Part shown: piece after piece, positions 7,967 to 14,818 of the stretch
Layout: every line of letters starts with the position of its first letter
Numbering within the stretch: position 1 is the stretch's first letter
From: Verrucomicrobia bacterium UBA1412
GTDB taxonomy: Bacteria > Verrucomicrobiota > Verrucomicrobiia > Limisphaerales > UBA1412
Assembly: GCA_002305615.1 (NCBI GenBank)
Contig: DBPU01000028.1
Coordinates: 1-24,696 of the forward strand
Length of the DNA: 24,696 nucleotides
Direction: 5' to 3'
Made by a program: the position numbers and the translations under genes
Notes under the pieces: generated by a model
What the model saw: only the letters and a program-made list of their open reading frames with translations
Told to the model about the DNA's origin: nothing
Databases searched by the model: none

Positions 7967-8563
7967 ATGGATATTACCTTTAACTGTCCCCTTTGTGAGC
8001 AGGAGTTGGTGGTAGATTCTTCCTACGCGGGAGAAACGATCGAATGTCCTGAGTGTGCAGCAGAAATCGTCGTCCCTGCAACCGAAACCCAGGATGCAGA
8101 CGAGGGTGAGGAGCAGGAAACCGAGGAACAGGCAGAGCAAGAAAAGGCGGCTCAGCCGGCCCCGGCTCCCACTGAGTCTCAGAAAATGACGCTCCCCGGC
8201 AGCGGTGCGGTAATCAATGCCATGGCCAGCTCCGCCGCGGCACGTGAACATAAAACCTTCACAGTGCCCGTTCACGGAGCCGGAGAGGCCGCGGAAAAGT
8301 TGATCCAGAAGCCGAATGCTCCTCTGGAGGTCAGTGCGAAGAAATGGGAAAAAGGCGTAGCCGTGAAAACCATCCGCCGTATTGACTGCATGGAGGTCGG
8401 TAAAGACCACTTCGACGATAAGGTGACCGAGTTCATTAACACCGTCGGCTACGATCGAGTTTTGGAAGTCCAGACCATTGTCTACACTTTTCAGGATTTG
8501 GCTACCAAAGCACTCATGACCGATTTCGGCGTATTGATCGTCTATCGCATTCCTGAGAATTAG
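7967..8563 (+). CDS. Zinc-ribbon protein with acidic linker and C-terminal alpha/beta domain
   Basis: A 198-residue protein with no family name I can give confidently. Residues 1-37 form a compact zinc ribbon: Cys7-x2-Cys10 and Cys27-x2-Cys30, with YAGETIECPEC typical of short ribbons common in Verrucomicrobiota and Planctomycetota. Residues ~38-75 are acidic and Pro/Ala/Gln-rich, probably disordered. The C-terminal half (about 125-198) has HFDDKVTEFIN and ends GVLIVYRIPE, recalling by eye small Cse60-like alpha/beta proteins; that resemblance is weak. No signal peptide or membrane segment, so cytoplasmic. The start is set by the ribbon; no Shine-Dalgarno precedes it. It lies 95 bases after galU and converges on the helical-protein gene. 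Confidence 0.8.
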   Translation: MDITFNCPLCEQELVVDSSYAGETIECPECAAEIVVPATETQDADEGEEQETEEQAEQEKAAQPAPAPTESQKMTLPGSGAVINAMASSAAAREHKTFTVPVHGAGEAAEKLIQKPNAPLEVSAKKWEKGVAVKTIRRIDCMEVGKDHFDDKVTEFINTVGYDRVLEVQTIVYTFQDLATKALMTDFGVLIVYRIPEN

Positions 8564-8569
8564 AAAGCC

Positions 8570-8680
8570 TTTTCTCCCGGTTCATAACTCACGCCGGTCC
8601 ACAGCATGGGGCGCGTGAGAATGGGGAATATTCTCAAAATATCCACAGTTTTCTCTCTTTAAACCGGGAGAAAACTTTTT
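8570..8680 (+). terminator. Structured terminator region with competing hairpin arms
   Basis: TTTTCTCCCGGTT (8570-8582) is a perfect 13-base inverted partner of 8662-8674. A second left arm, GTTTTCTC (8648-8655), can instead pair with GAGAAAAC (8668-8675) around a 12-base loop. Either stem is followed by a T-rich tract (8676-8683), so + strand transcription from the zinc-ribbon gene probably ends here. Between the arms, CTCACGC (8588-8594)/GCGTGAG (8613-8619) and GAGAAT (8617-8622)/ATTCTC (8630-8635) form further, partly overlapping hairpins. The region separates two convergent genes. Confidence 0.65.
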
Positions 8681-8683
8681 CTT

Positions 8684-10207
8684 TTACGGGTTCACGCTGT
8701 TCGTGCTGCTCTGGCTGTTCACCGGGGCGGTGGTGGCCGAAGGAGTCGAAGGAGCCTCCACTTTTCTGGGTGGCAGATTCAACCGCTGCCTCAGTGCGTC
8801 CGCCATCAAAGGCTCACGCTCATCGGCCAAAGCCAGGAATTGAGTCAGTGCCTCTGTCCTCATGCTCTGGAAGGGCGGCAAGCCCACACGGGCCTTCGCA
8901 GCCTGATCTCCTTTTTGCATCGACGCTTCGTACTTCTGCCAGACCTTGAGCGCGATCGCAGCATAGCCGTTCGCCTCTTCCTCCTCATCCAGCGCCAAAG
9001 TATGGAAAGATTGGAAGAGCAAACCCTCCACAATCCCGCGAACACGGTCCGGCGAATTATCCCTCACATCCTCCTCCACACGCTCGACCACGAATTCATC
9101 CAGCGCGATCTTCTCCGGTGTCGCCGTCGGGTCACCCGTCAGGAGACTCTGTCCCGGGTAGCGCTGGGCAAACTCTTTGAAATACTTGGCCGATTCGCTG
9201 ATCCGGTTATAGGTATAGAGAAAATAAATCGCGTCTTTGAGGAAATTTTTGTGTGCCTTCAGAATATGGTCCCGATACTCGGGGTCCGCATTCGCAAACT
9301 CCAGATAAGCCTTGTCCGTATTGGCAATCGCATCCAGATTTGGACGATACTCGAAGCCCTGACTGAATTGATTTTCAACCAGACGGCCCCGGTGGAAATT
9401 GAGCAACATCGGCTGATAAATCTGCCTGCGCAGCGACATCAAATCATATTTCTTGTTCCCGGTACATTTCTCCAGGCCCATCATCGCCCAGTAAATGGAA
9501 TGCGCATCAGGCAGCCGCCACTCAAAAGGGCCGTACTTATCATCCACCTTTTTCATAAACGCCGGGTCCATCTTGAACTCCTCTTTGAGTCTGCGAACCT
9601 TCTCCTTATCCTCGTCGGTCGTCGGGTTCAGGAGCTTTTCCCAGTCGACCTGTTTCCCCAGAACAGATTCCATTTCGCCCGCCCAGTACGATTTATAAAA
9701 CACGTGGCAGTCGTCCAGATAGTATCCGATCTTGTTCTGGAAAAACCATGCCAGCTCGCGATACAGCTCCGGCCGATGCGGATTATATTTCAGCCCTTCG
9801 TCCCGCAGCATCTTCACCCCGGAGTAAACCCAGTGCCAGCGCTGCAGCGGGTCGCTGAATTTGATCGAAATATTATAGGCCATGTTCCATGCCTGCCACT
9901 GCCATACCGGCGCAAAAGTCGGCTCCAGTTTCGTAATCCAGTCCGCCAGCTGTATCGTCTCAAAATAGCGATTCTGGTCCCCAAGGTCCGTCATACGCGT
10001 CCAGAGAACGTTGACGATGAGCCCGCGGAATCCTCCAAGGGCCACCGTCGTAAAAGCCAGTATCGGCGGAGCATTCTCCAGCACTTCCAGTCGGGTCAGC
10101 CCCATCTCTCCGCGCTCGCGGTTAATCGTCTTCTGAAGAAAATGCGTAGAAATCAGCGATGCGACGATCACTACCCCCATCACGATCTTGAACAAACGTC
10201 CCTTCAT
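8684..10207 (-). CDS. Membrane-anchored helical (TPR-like) protein, third gene of ABC exporter operon
   Basis: A 507-residue protein. One N-terminal hydrophobic segment (about 7-25) without a clear cleavage site suggests a membrane anchor with an extracytoplasmic body. The conserved-looking stretch LGGFRGLIVNVLWTR (57-71) is followed by ETIQLADWITKLEP and WQWQAWNMAYNISI, then mostly helical sequence resembling degenerate TPR repeats (paired aromatic residues, 'YNPHRPELYRELAWFF'). The last ~30 residues are a Pro/Ser/Thr/Ala tail. I recognise this as a recurrent uncharacterised PVC/deltaproteobacterial type, but know no function. It starts three bases after the permease stop, so it is in one operon with the ABC transporter and is a likely partner or cargo-handling protein of it. 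Confidence 0.82.
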   Translation of the reverse strand: MKGRLFKIVMGVVIVASLISTHFLQKTINRERGEMGLTRLEVLENAPPILAFTTVALGGFRGLIVNVLWTRMTDLGDQNRYFETIQLADWITKLEPTFAPVWQWQAWNMAYNISIKFSDPLQRWHWVYSGVKMLRDEGLKYNPHRPELYRELAWFFQNKIGYYLDDCHVFYKSYWAGEMESVLGKQVDWEKLLNPTTDEDKEKVRRLKEEFKMDPAFMKKVDDKYGPFEWRLPDAHSIYWAMMGLEKCTGNKKYDLMSLRRQIYQPMLLNFHRGRLVENQFSQGFEYRPNLDAIANTDKAYLEFANADPEYRDHILKAHKNFLKDAIYFLYTYNRISESAKYFKEFAQRYPGQSLLTGDPTATPEKIALDEFVVERVEEDVRDNSPDRVRGIVEGLLFQSFHTLALDEEEEANGYAAIALKVWQKYEASMQKGDQAAKARVGLPPFQSMRTEALTQFLALADEREPLMADALRQRLNLPPRKVEAPSTPSATTAPVNSQSSTNSVNP

Positions 10208-10210
10208 AGA

Positions 10211-11605
10211 CTACCCCTGCCCTCCACTGGGCAAAGCCAGTTCACGCCTCGAAAAACAATAGACACCCAGAGCCACGAAAATGCCTCCCACCAATATCAC
10301 AACCTGCCCGACCGCTTTGAAGACCATCCACCAGGTCACCGCCCGGCCCTCGCTGAGAAGCTCCACAGGCGAAAAATTCAAAACCACTTCCGTCAAATTT
10401 TTGAGCTCCTTGAAGAAAAAGACCGATATATGGTCAAACACACCCCGCTGTTCGACTTTTCCCGTCTCGTGGTCCACTCCGGTAATTCCTCCCTCTTCAA
10501 TCACCTGGTTCATCGTCCCGGTCGAAAGTCCCAGAATCAGCACCGATACCGCAAAGAATGAAGCCACAGGGAAAGAGAGAAAACTCGAGGCCGAAAGCCC
10601 GATTGCCGCCAGCAGCGCCAGCCAGCAAAAGAGAATCATGAGCCCTTTGAGATAATTGGCCAGGAAGCCTCCCTGCCGGTAGAGAACTTCCATTCCTTCA
10701 TTCACGTCAAAGTAAAAGGTCTCATTCTGATTATTCATGAAACGCACCTGCAGATGCCCATTTTCATCCAGAAGATTGGGCGGAACCTCTATCTCATGGA
10801 ACACATTCGGGGTCATCAGCATTACCACACGCCACGATTGCGGGCTATCCATCGGCCCCACTTCCCAGAACATCGGGAAAGTGCGGGTATCCTCAAACGT
10901 CGAGTTGTGGCTCATCGCGATAAATTTCGTCCTGAGGTAAAGCGGCTTATCCTTGAGCTCAGCGGGGTTCACCCCCAGGGGAATATCCCATTCCCTCATC
11001 ATGCTCTGCGGAACCAGCTGAAATTGATGTTTGAGCATCTCGAAAATTTGCTTCTTGAGCTGAGCCTGGTCCACATCCTCCAATGAGGTCTGCTTCATCC
11101 TGTCCTGAAAAATCTCCTCCACCGTCTGGGTCAAATCTACCGCAGGCTCCTTAGCCGATCCTCTGGCGACGAACACCTCGTTCTCCAACACAAATTTCTG
11201 GTCTTCATTGAGTCGGCCACCCCGGTATTCCAGCAACCCGTAGATGACCAGTCCCGAAGCCCCCAGCAGCATCGCGTTCAGAATCAGAATGCCCAGCCAT
11301 TTTCCCATCCAGATTTTCCAGCGTGCCACCGGCTTCACAACCACGAGCTGGATTCGGCAATCCTCAATATCCCGCGCCAGAATCCCGCAGGAAAGCCACA
11401 GCGTCGCCAGTCCCAGCGTCGTCACCGTCAGCCCCATCGAATAGGTCAGGAGGATCTGCACAAAACCACGCGCCGTGCCGTCATCCTTGATAAGCAGCGG
11501 CAGCGCCGTCACCGATACCACCAGAAACAGGGCGAGCAAAGCGACAATCCGGAAGCGAAATGCAGCTTTGAGGGTCAGTTTCGCAATCGCTAAAATCGGC
11601 TTCAT
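10211..11605 (-). CDS. ABC-2-type transporter permease
   Basis: A 464-residue integral membrane protein. Hydrophobic helices appear near 18-38, 50-75 and 105-125, then a long hydrophilic, probably extracytoplasmic domain (~130-320), then further helices in the last ~140 residues (LKGLMILFCWLALLAAIGLS, VASFFAVSVLILGLSTG and the final VGQVVILVGGIFVALGVYCF). The SCGILARDIE...VKPVARWKIWMGKWLG region near 70-105 is typical of ABC-2 export permeases, where it contacts the ATPase. The start codon overlaps the ATPase stop (ATGA, 11602-11605), so translational coupling is expected. The exported substrate is unknown. The large insert distinguishes it from minimal drug or O-antigen permeases. Confidence 0.87.
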   Translation of the reverse strand: MKPILAIAKLTLKAAFRFRIVALLALFLVVSVTALPLLIKDDGTARGFVQILLTYSMGLTVTTLGLATLWLSCGILARDIEDCRIQLVVVKPVARWKIWMGKWLGILILNAMLLGASGLVIYGLLEYRGGRLNEDQKFVLENEVFVARGSAKEPAVDLTQTVEEIFQDRMKQTSLEDVDQAQLKKQIFEMLKHQFQLVPQSMMREWDIPLGVNPAELKDKPLYLRTKFIAMSHNSTFEDTRTFPMFWEVGPMDSPQSWRVVMLMTPNVFHEIEVPPNLLDENGHLQVRFMNNQNETFYFDVNEGMEVLYRQGGFLANYLKGLMILFCWLALLAAIGLSASSFLSFPVASFFAVSVLILGLSTGTMNQVIEEGGITGVDHETGKVEQRGVFDHISVFFFKELKNLTEVVLNFSPVELLSEGRAVTWWMVFKAVGQVVILVGGIFVALGVYCFSRRELALPSGGQG

Positions 11606-12891
11606 TTATTTCCTTTATTACCCAGGAGGCCGGAAAGTTTTTCGCTAGCCTTTTTGAGATTCTCCTGCCTTTGCTCCGATTGAGGCGATGCCGCCGGAGA
11701 AGTCTCCCTTGATGCGGCCGGCTCTGCCGGTGCCTGAACCGTCGTCTTGGAGAGAAGCGCCGAAAGCTTCTTGGAAGCATCCACAGACGGGGCAGCCGGA
11801 GCCTCTTCCTTCTTCTTTTCCGGAGCCGGTGTCTCAAGCAGGGATTCCTTGCTGCTGGTCAGCCTCTCCAAAATACGATCTTTGGCCTGGACCCGTTCAG
11901 AGTCTTCACTTCTCAGATACCGCGCCACCGTTCCACCGGAGACGGCTCCGGAGGTCTCTTCTGCACTGGAGCGCGCCTTCTTCACGACATCCAGGAAGTA
12001 GCTTTCCAGATTCTGCGAAGGACTGTCCACTAGCACGCTCTCCTGAGCGGCCGTTTCAGGAAACTTCCGGCCCAAGTCGGCCCGAATCGTGGAGAGTACC
12101 TTCTCCAGCGTTTCCCGCTCCAAGACCGGCATCGTAATCCTCAACCGGTCCGGCGTAGAAAGCAACTCCTTCAAGGTCCCCATAGCCTGAATTTTGCCTC
12201 CGTAATAAATCACCACCCGGTCGCAGACATCCTCCACGTCAGCCAGGAGATGGCTGCTCAAAATCACCGTCTTGCCTCGCCGGGCCAGCTCGACAATCAA
12301 ATCCTTCACCTCGCGGCAGCCAATCGGGTCCAGACCGGAGGTCGGTTCATCCAGAATCACCAGGTCCGGGTCATTAATGAGCGCCTGAGCCAGACCGATG
12401 CGACGCTGCATACCCTTGGAAAACTCACCCACCGTTCTGCGGCGCACCTTGTCCAGACCGACCATCTCGAGCAGTTGCTCAATTCTCTGGCGACGCTCTC
12501 CGGAAGGCAAATTAAAGAGACTGCCGAAGAAATCCAGCGTCTCCGCGCTGTCCATATAGCGGTAGAGATAGGATTCCTCAGGCAAATAGCCGATCCTCCG
12601 CTTGGTGGCAACATGCCGGGTCGAGCGCCCGAATACCTCAATATGCCCGCGGGTCGGATTGAGCAGCCCCAGGAGAAGCTTCACCGTCGTCGATTTCCCA
12701 GAACCGTTGGGTCCCAGCAAACCAAACACCTCTCCGCGGCGCACCTGAAAACTCACGTCATTGACCGCGTGAGCCTTGGGACGCCCCCAGAAATCTTTAA
12801 ACACCTTGCTCAGCCCCTGCACCATGACTACTGTCTCGGCTGCCGTGCTAATCTCGTTCTCATTTGGGTTAACCGCTCTGGCTAAACTCAT
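11602..12891 (-). CDS. ABC transporter ATP-binding protein with long disordered C-terminal tail
   Basis: A 429-residue ATPase powering the downstream permease. Walker A is GPNGSGKST (60-68), the Q-loop position reads YLPEES as in NosF/GldA-type exporters, the signature is FSKGMQRR (157-164), Walker B is VILDEPT (178-184) with D-loop SGLDP, and the switch His is in LSSH (His214). The ATPase core ends near 240. A further ~190 residues include a regulatory-looking segment (247-310) and a Lys/Ala/Pro/Ser/Glu-rich tail containing two similar motifs, KKLSALLSK (374-382) and EKLSGLLGN (417-425). ATG 12891 has no Shine-Dalgarno and lies about two bases from a predicted transcription start; Met23 is an alternative. 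First gene of the three-gene operon. Confidence 0.92.
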   Translation of the reverse strand: MSLARAVNPNENEISTAAETVVMVQGLSKVFKDFWGRPKAHAVNDVSFQVRRGEVFGLLGPNGSGKSTTVKLLLGLLNPTRGHIEVFGRSTRHVATKRRIGYLPEESYLYRYMDSAETLDFFGSLFNLPSGERRQRIEQLLEMVGLDKVRRRTVGEFSKGMQRRIGLAQALINDPDLVILDEPTSGLDPIGCREVKDLIVELARRGKTVILSSHLLADVEDVCDRVVIYYGGKIQAMGTLKELLSTPDRLRITMPVLERETLEKVLSTIRADLGRKFPETAAQESVLVDSPSQNLESYFLDVVKKARSSAEETSGAVSGGTVARYLRSEDSERVQAKDRILERLTSSKESLLETPAPEKKKEEAPAAPSVDASKKLSALLSKTTVQAPAEPAASRETSPAASPQSEQRQENLKKASEKLSGLLGNKGNK

Positions 12892-12899
12892 ACGCGCTT

Positions 12900-12928
12900 A
12901 GGATAGCTTAAAAACCGCTCAACGACAA
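12900..12928 (-). promoter_or_regulatory. Candidate promoter of the ABC exporter operon
   Basis: On the minus strand TTGTCG (12923-12928) and TATCCT (12900-12905) are 17 bases apart. Transcription would start near 12893, only about two bases before ATG 12891, predicting a leaderless or nearly leaderless mRNA. This agrees with the missing Shine-Dalgarno. Each box matches the consensus at four of six positions. Confidence 0.45.
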
Positions 12929-12958
12929 TCAGGAACTCTGACCCCGATTCCCGCATAG

Positions 12959-13018
12959 AAAAAAACCGGCCCCGGCTGGAAGTGCTTCCATTCTCGCACA
13001 TTCTCACACCGGGACCGG
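12959..13018 (-). terminator. Rho-independent terminator of the TIM-barrel gene
   Basis: Read on the minus strand, CCGGTCCCGG (13009-13018) pairs with CCGGGGCCGG (12966-12975), ten pairs with one G-U, followed directly by seven T's (12959-12965). The 33-base loop holds a smaller hairpin, GGAAG/CTTCC. Position and orientation fit the gene ending at 13047. Confidence 0.88.
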
Positions 13019-13046
13019 CCTCTTTATTCAGTCAGTCTTCTCTTTC

Positions 13047-13943
13047 CTAGAACCGAACTCTCTCCAGATAATCCAGGCTCAGAGGAAGCTGCTCTTCCAC
13101 AGTGGGACTTTCGTCTTCGATGAAGTAATAGAGCACGCCAGCTTCCTGGGCTGCCTTGAGCACCTTCGGATAATTGACCTGACCGGTTCCCAGCACGACG
13201 TCGTTCTTCGTATCGGTGCCGCCGCTCAGGTTACCCTCTACACCCACTTTCAAATCTTTGAGGTGAATCAGCTCCCAGCGATTGGGATACTTGGCCAGCC
13301 ACGCCGCAGGATCTTCTCCCGGGAAGAGCGTCCACATCACGTCCATCTGGAAAGTGACATAATTCGGATCGGTCTTTTCCATCAAGAGGTCCATGATCTT
13401 TTTCCCGTTCATCCAGGGATAAAATTCATAACCGTGGTTATGGTAGTAGAACTTCACTCCGTACTTGGCGAGAACCTTGCCCGCATTGTTGAAAACTTCG
13501 GCTGCCGCAGTCGCCTGAGCCGCGTCGAAAGGCGCTTGATGCGGAACCCAGGCGGTCCCGACATATCTGAGCCCCAGTTCCTGTGCGCGTTTACCCACGG
13601 CTTCCGGGTCATTCTTCAGCTCGTCGAAACCGAAATGCCCAGCAACCATCACCAGACCCCGATCGCTCAGGAGCTTCTTCATCTCTTCGTTGCTCTTGCC
13701 GTAAGTCCCCGCCAGTTCCACATATTTGAAACCGAAAGCCTTCACCTTATCCAGGGAGCCTTCCACGTCTTTACCGAAACTGTCTCTCAAGCTGTAAAGC
13801 TGCAACCCGATATGCCCCTTGAAAGAGCGGCCCTCACCTCTCAATGGGGCGTCGCCCGATTCTCCATTGGCGGCATTCGCACTCAGCGTCAATGCCCCAA
13901 TCAAACCCAATAACAAGAATATCTTCTTCATACGAGCGCCCAT
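13047..13943 (-). CDS. Secreted sugar phosphate isomerase/epimerase-like TIM-barrel protein
   Basis: About 298 residues from ATG 13943. MKKIFLLLGLIGALTLSANA, beginning four residues in, is a clear signal peptide, so the protein is exported to the periplasm or beyond. The mature part follows the xylose-isomerase-like TIM-barrel pattern: GLQLYSLRDSF at the first strand, FKYVELAGTYG, YYHNHGYEF, FQMDVMWT and ELIHLKDLK, with His, Glu and Asp residues at strand ends suitable for a divalent metal. Such proteins isomerise or epimerise sugars, or act as related keto-sugar enzymes. Secreted versions are common in polysaccharide-degrading Verrucomicrobiota and Bacteroidota. ATG 13943 has GGGGA 12 bases upstream; ATG 13931 would begin exactly at MKKIF, and TTG 13955 is also in frame. 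It is monocistronic, with its own terminator. Confidence 0.9.
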   Translation of the reverse strand: MGARMKKIFLLLGLIGALTLSANAANGESGDAPLRGEGRSFKGHIGLQLYSLRDSFGKDVEGSLDKVKAFGFKYVELAGTYGKSNEEMKKLLSDRGLVMVAGHFGFDELKNDPEAVGKRAQELGLRYVGTAWVPHQAPFDAAQATAAAEVFNNAGKVLAKYGVKFYYHNHGYEFYPWMNGKKIMDLLMEKTDPNYVTFQMDVMWTLFPGEDPAAWLAKYPNRWELIHLKDLKVGVEGNLSGGTDTKNDVVLGTGQVNYPKVLKAAQEAGVLYYFIEDESPTVEEQLPLSLDYLERVRF

Positions 13944-14117
13944 TCTACGAATCAATCCCCAAAAGTGAAGTCAAAAAAAAGATACCAGAGGAATCCCCTT
14001 CCCCGAAAGAACACTATAAAAAACTTATTACAAAAGAGATACGACCCCTAAAATCAAAAATTTCCCGTTTCGGAGAAAAAAGTCTCGCTATCTCTCAGCC
14101 GATAAGGCACAATCCCC

Positions 14118-14663
14118 ATGCACGAAACGGACAGTATGGTCATGGAATTTTCTGTTCCCAATACACTGGAAAGCGAGATTGATGAGCTGATAACGCACTA
14201 TCCCGAGAAACGGAGCGTGACGTTAATGGCTCTGCATGCACTGCAGGCGCACTTCGGGTTTGTCAGCGATGCGGGCATCGAATGGATCGCTCAAAAACTC
14301 GATCAGACTCCTCTCGCCGTATTGGAGCTTGTCACCTTCTATCCCATGTTTTCCCGCGAACCGCTGGGGAAATTCCACTTCAGAATCTGCCGCACTCTGA
14401 GTTGCGCTCTCAATGGTTCAGAAAAAATCTATTGGGCTCTCTGTGAACAACTTGGACTCGATAAAAACGTTCACAAAAGACAAACCACGCCCGATGGCCG
14501 TTTCACCGTCGAATTCGTAGAATGTTTAGCCTGCTGCAATAAGGGCCCGGTTTTGTTTCTGAATGAGGATTTCCACGAAAACATGACAGAAGAATCTGTT
14601 TCCAAGTTACTTACAATCTGCAATGGAGATAACTCCTCCGAGAGAAAGGGTACTGGAAAATGA
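14118..14663 (+). CDS. nuoE: NADH-quinone oxidoreductase subunit E (24-kDa)
   Basis: A 181-residue thioredoxin-fold subunit of the NADH-oxidising arm of complex I. The [2Fe-2S] N1a cluster ligands are visible as Cys91-x4-Cys96 (CRTLSC) and Cys136-x3-Cys140 (CLACC, with an extra Cys139 where most relatives have Gly or Ala). The N-terminal helical region includes MALHALQAHFGFVS (37-50) and LVTFYPMF, both typical. The start has a weak AAGG upstream; Met7 and Met9 are alternatives. This is the first nuo gene in the window: no nuoA-D precede it, and the gene before is on the opposite strand. It is separated from nuoF by 155 bases holding an antisense tRNA. Confidence 0.95.
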   Translation: MHETDSMVMEFSVPNTLESEIDELITHYPEKRSVTLMALHALQAHFGFVSDAGIEWIAQKLDQTPLAVLELVTFYPMFSREPLGKFHFRICRTLSCALNGSEKIYWALCEQLGLDKNVHKRQTTPDGRFTVEFVECLACCNKGPVLFLNEDFHENMTEESVSKLLTICNGDNSSERKGTGK

Positions 14664-14671
14664 AGAAAAGA

Positions 14672-14745
14672 TGGCTGCCGAACAAGGATTTGAACCTTGA
14701 CAAACAGTTCCAGAGACTGCTGTGCTACCGTTACACCATTCGGCA
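14672..14745 (-). tRNA. tRNA-Gln (anticodon CTG)
   Basis: On the minus strand, 74 bases form a complete cloverleaf. The acceptor is TGCCGAA/TTCGGCA, with D stem GTGT/GCAC, anticodon stem GCAGT/ACTGT and loop CTCTGGA (anticodon CTG, reading CAG). A 4-base variable loop precedes T stem CAAGG/CCTTG with loop TTCAAAT. The discriminator is G and CCA is encoded. It lies between nuoE and nuoF in the opposite orientation, eight bases after the nuoE stop. Confidence 0.96.
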
Positions 14746-14755
14746 AAGCCCAGAC

Positions 14756-14783
14756 ATGTTACTCGGAGAAAATAATTCGTCAA
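14756..14783 (-). promoter_or_regulatory. Promoter of tRNA-Gln
   Basis: On the minus strand TTGACG (14778-14783) and TAACAT (14756-14761) are 16 bases apart. The -10 box ends ten bases before the tRNA 5' end, giving a leader of only a few bases, the usual layout for a tRNA promoter. It fires against the nuo operon. Confidence 0.7.
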
Positions 14784-14818
14784 GCCCTGAGAAAGAAAAA
14801 GATTAAGAACCCCGTTTT

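Noticed and set aside
8840..10561. 573-codon open frame on the + strand
   Set aside because: It is antisense to the helical-protein and permease genes, spans their junction, and its protein is rich in His, Arg, Gln and Leu with no recognisable motif. The minus-strand genes have clear membrane and family features.
14025..14054. Possible nuoE promoter (TTATTA, 18 bases, TAAAAT)
   Set aside because: The -35 match is poor and the region is generally AT-rich, so many such pairs occur. A nuo promoter must lie in 13944-14117 or depend on other factors, but I cannot point to it.
14136..14560. Extra Cys in the NuoE CLACC motif as a possible altered cluster
   Set aside because: Cys136-x3-Cys140 keeps the normal ligand spacing; the additional Cys139 replaces a small residue and need not change the cluster.
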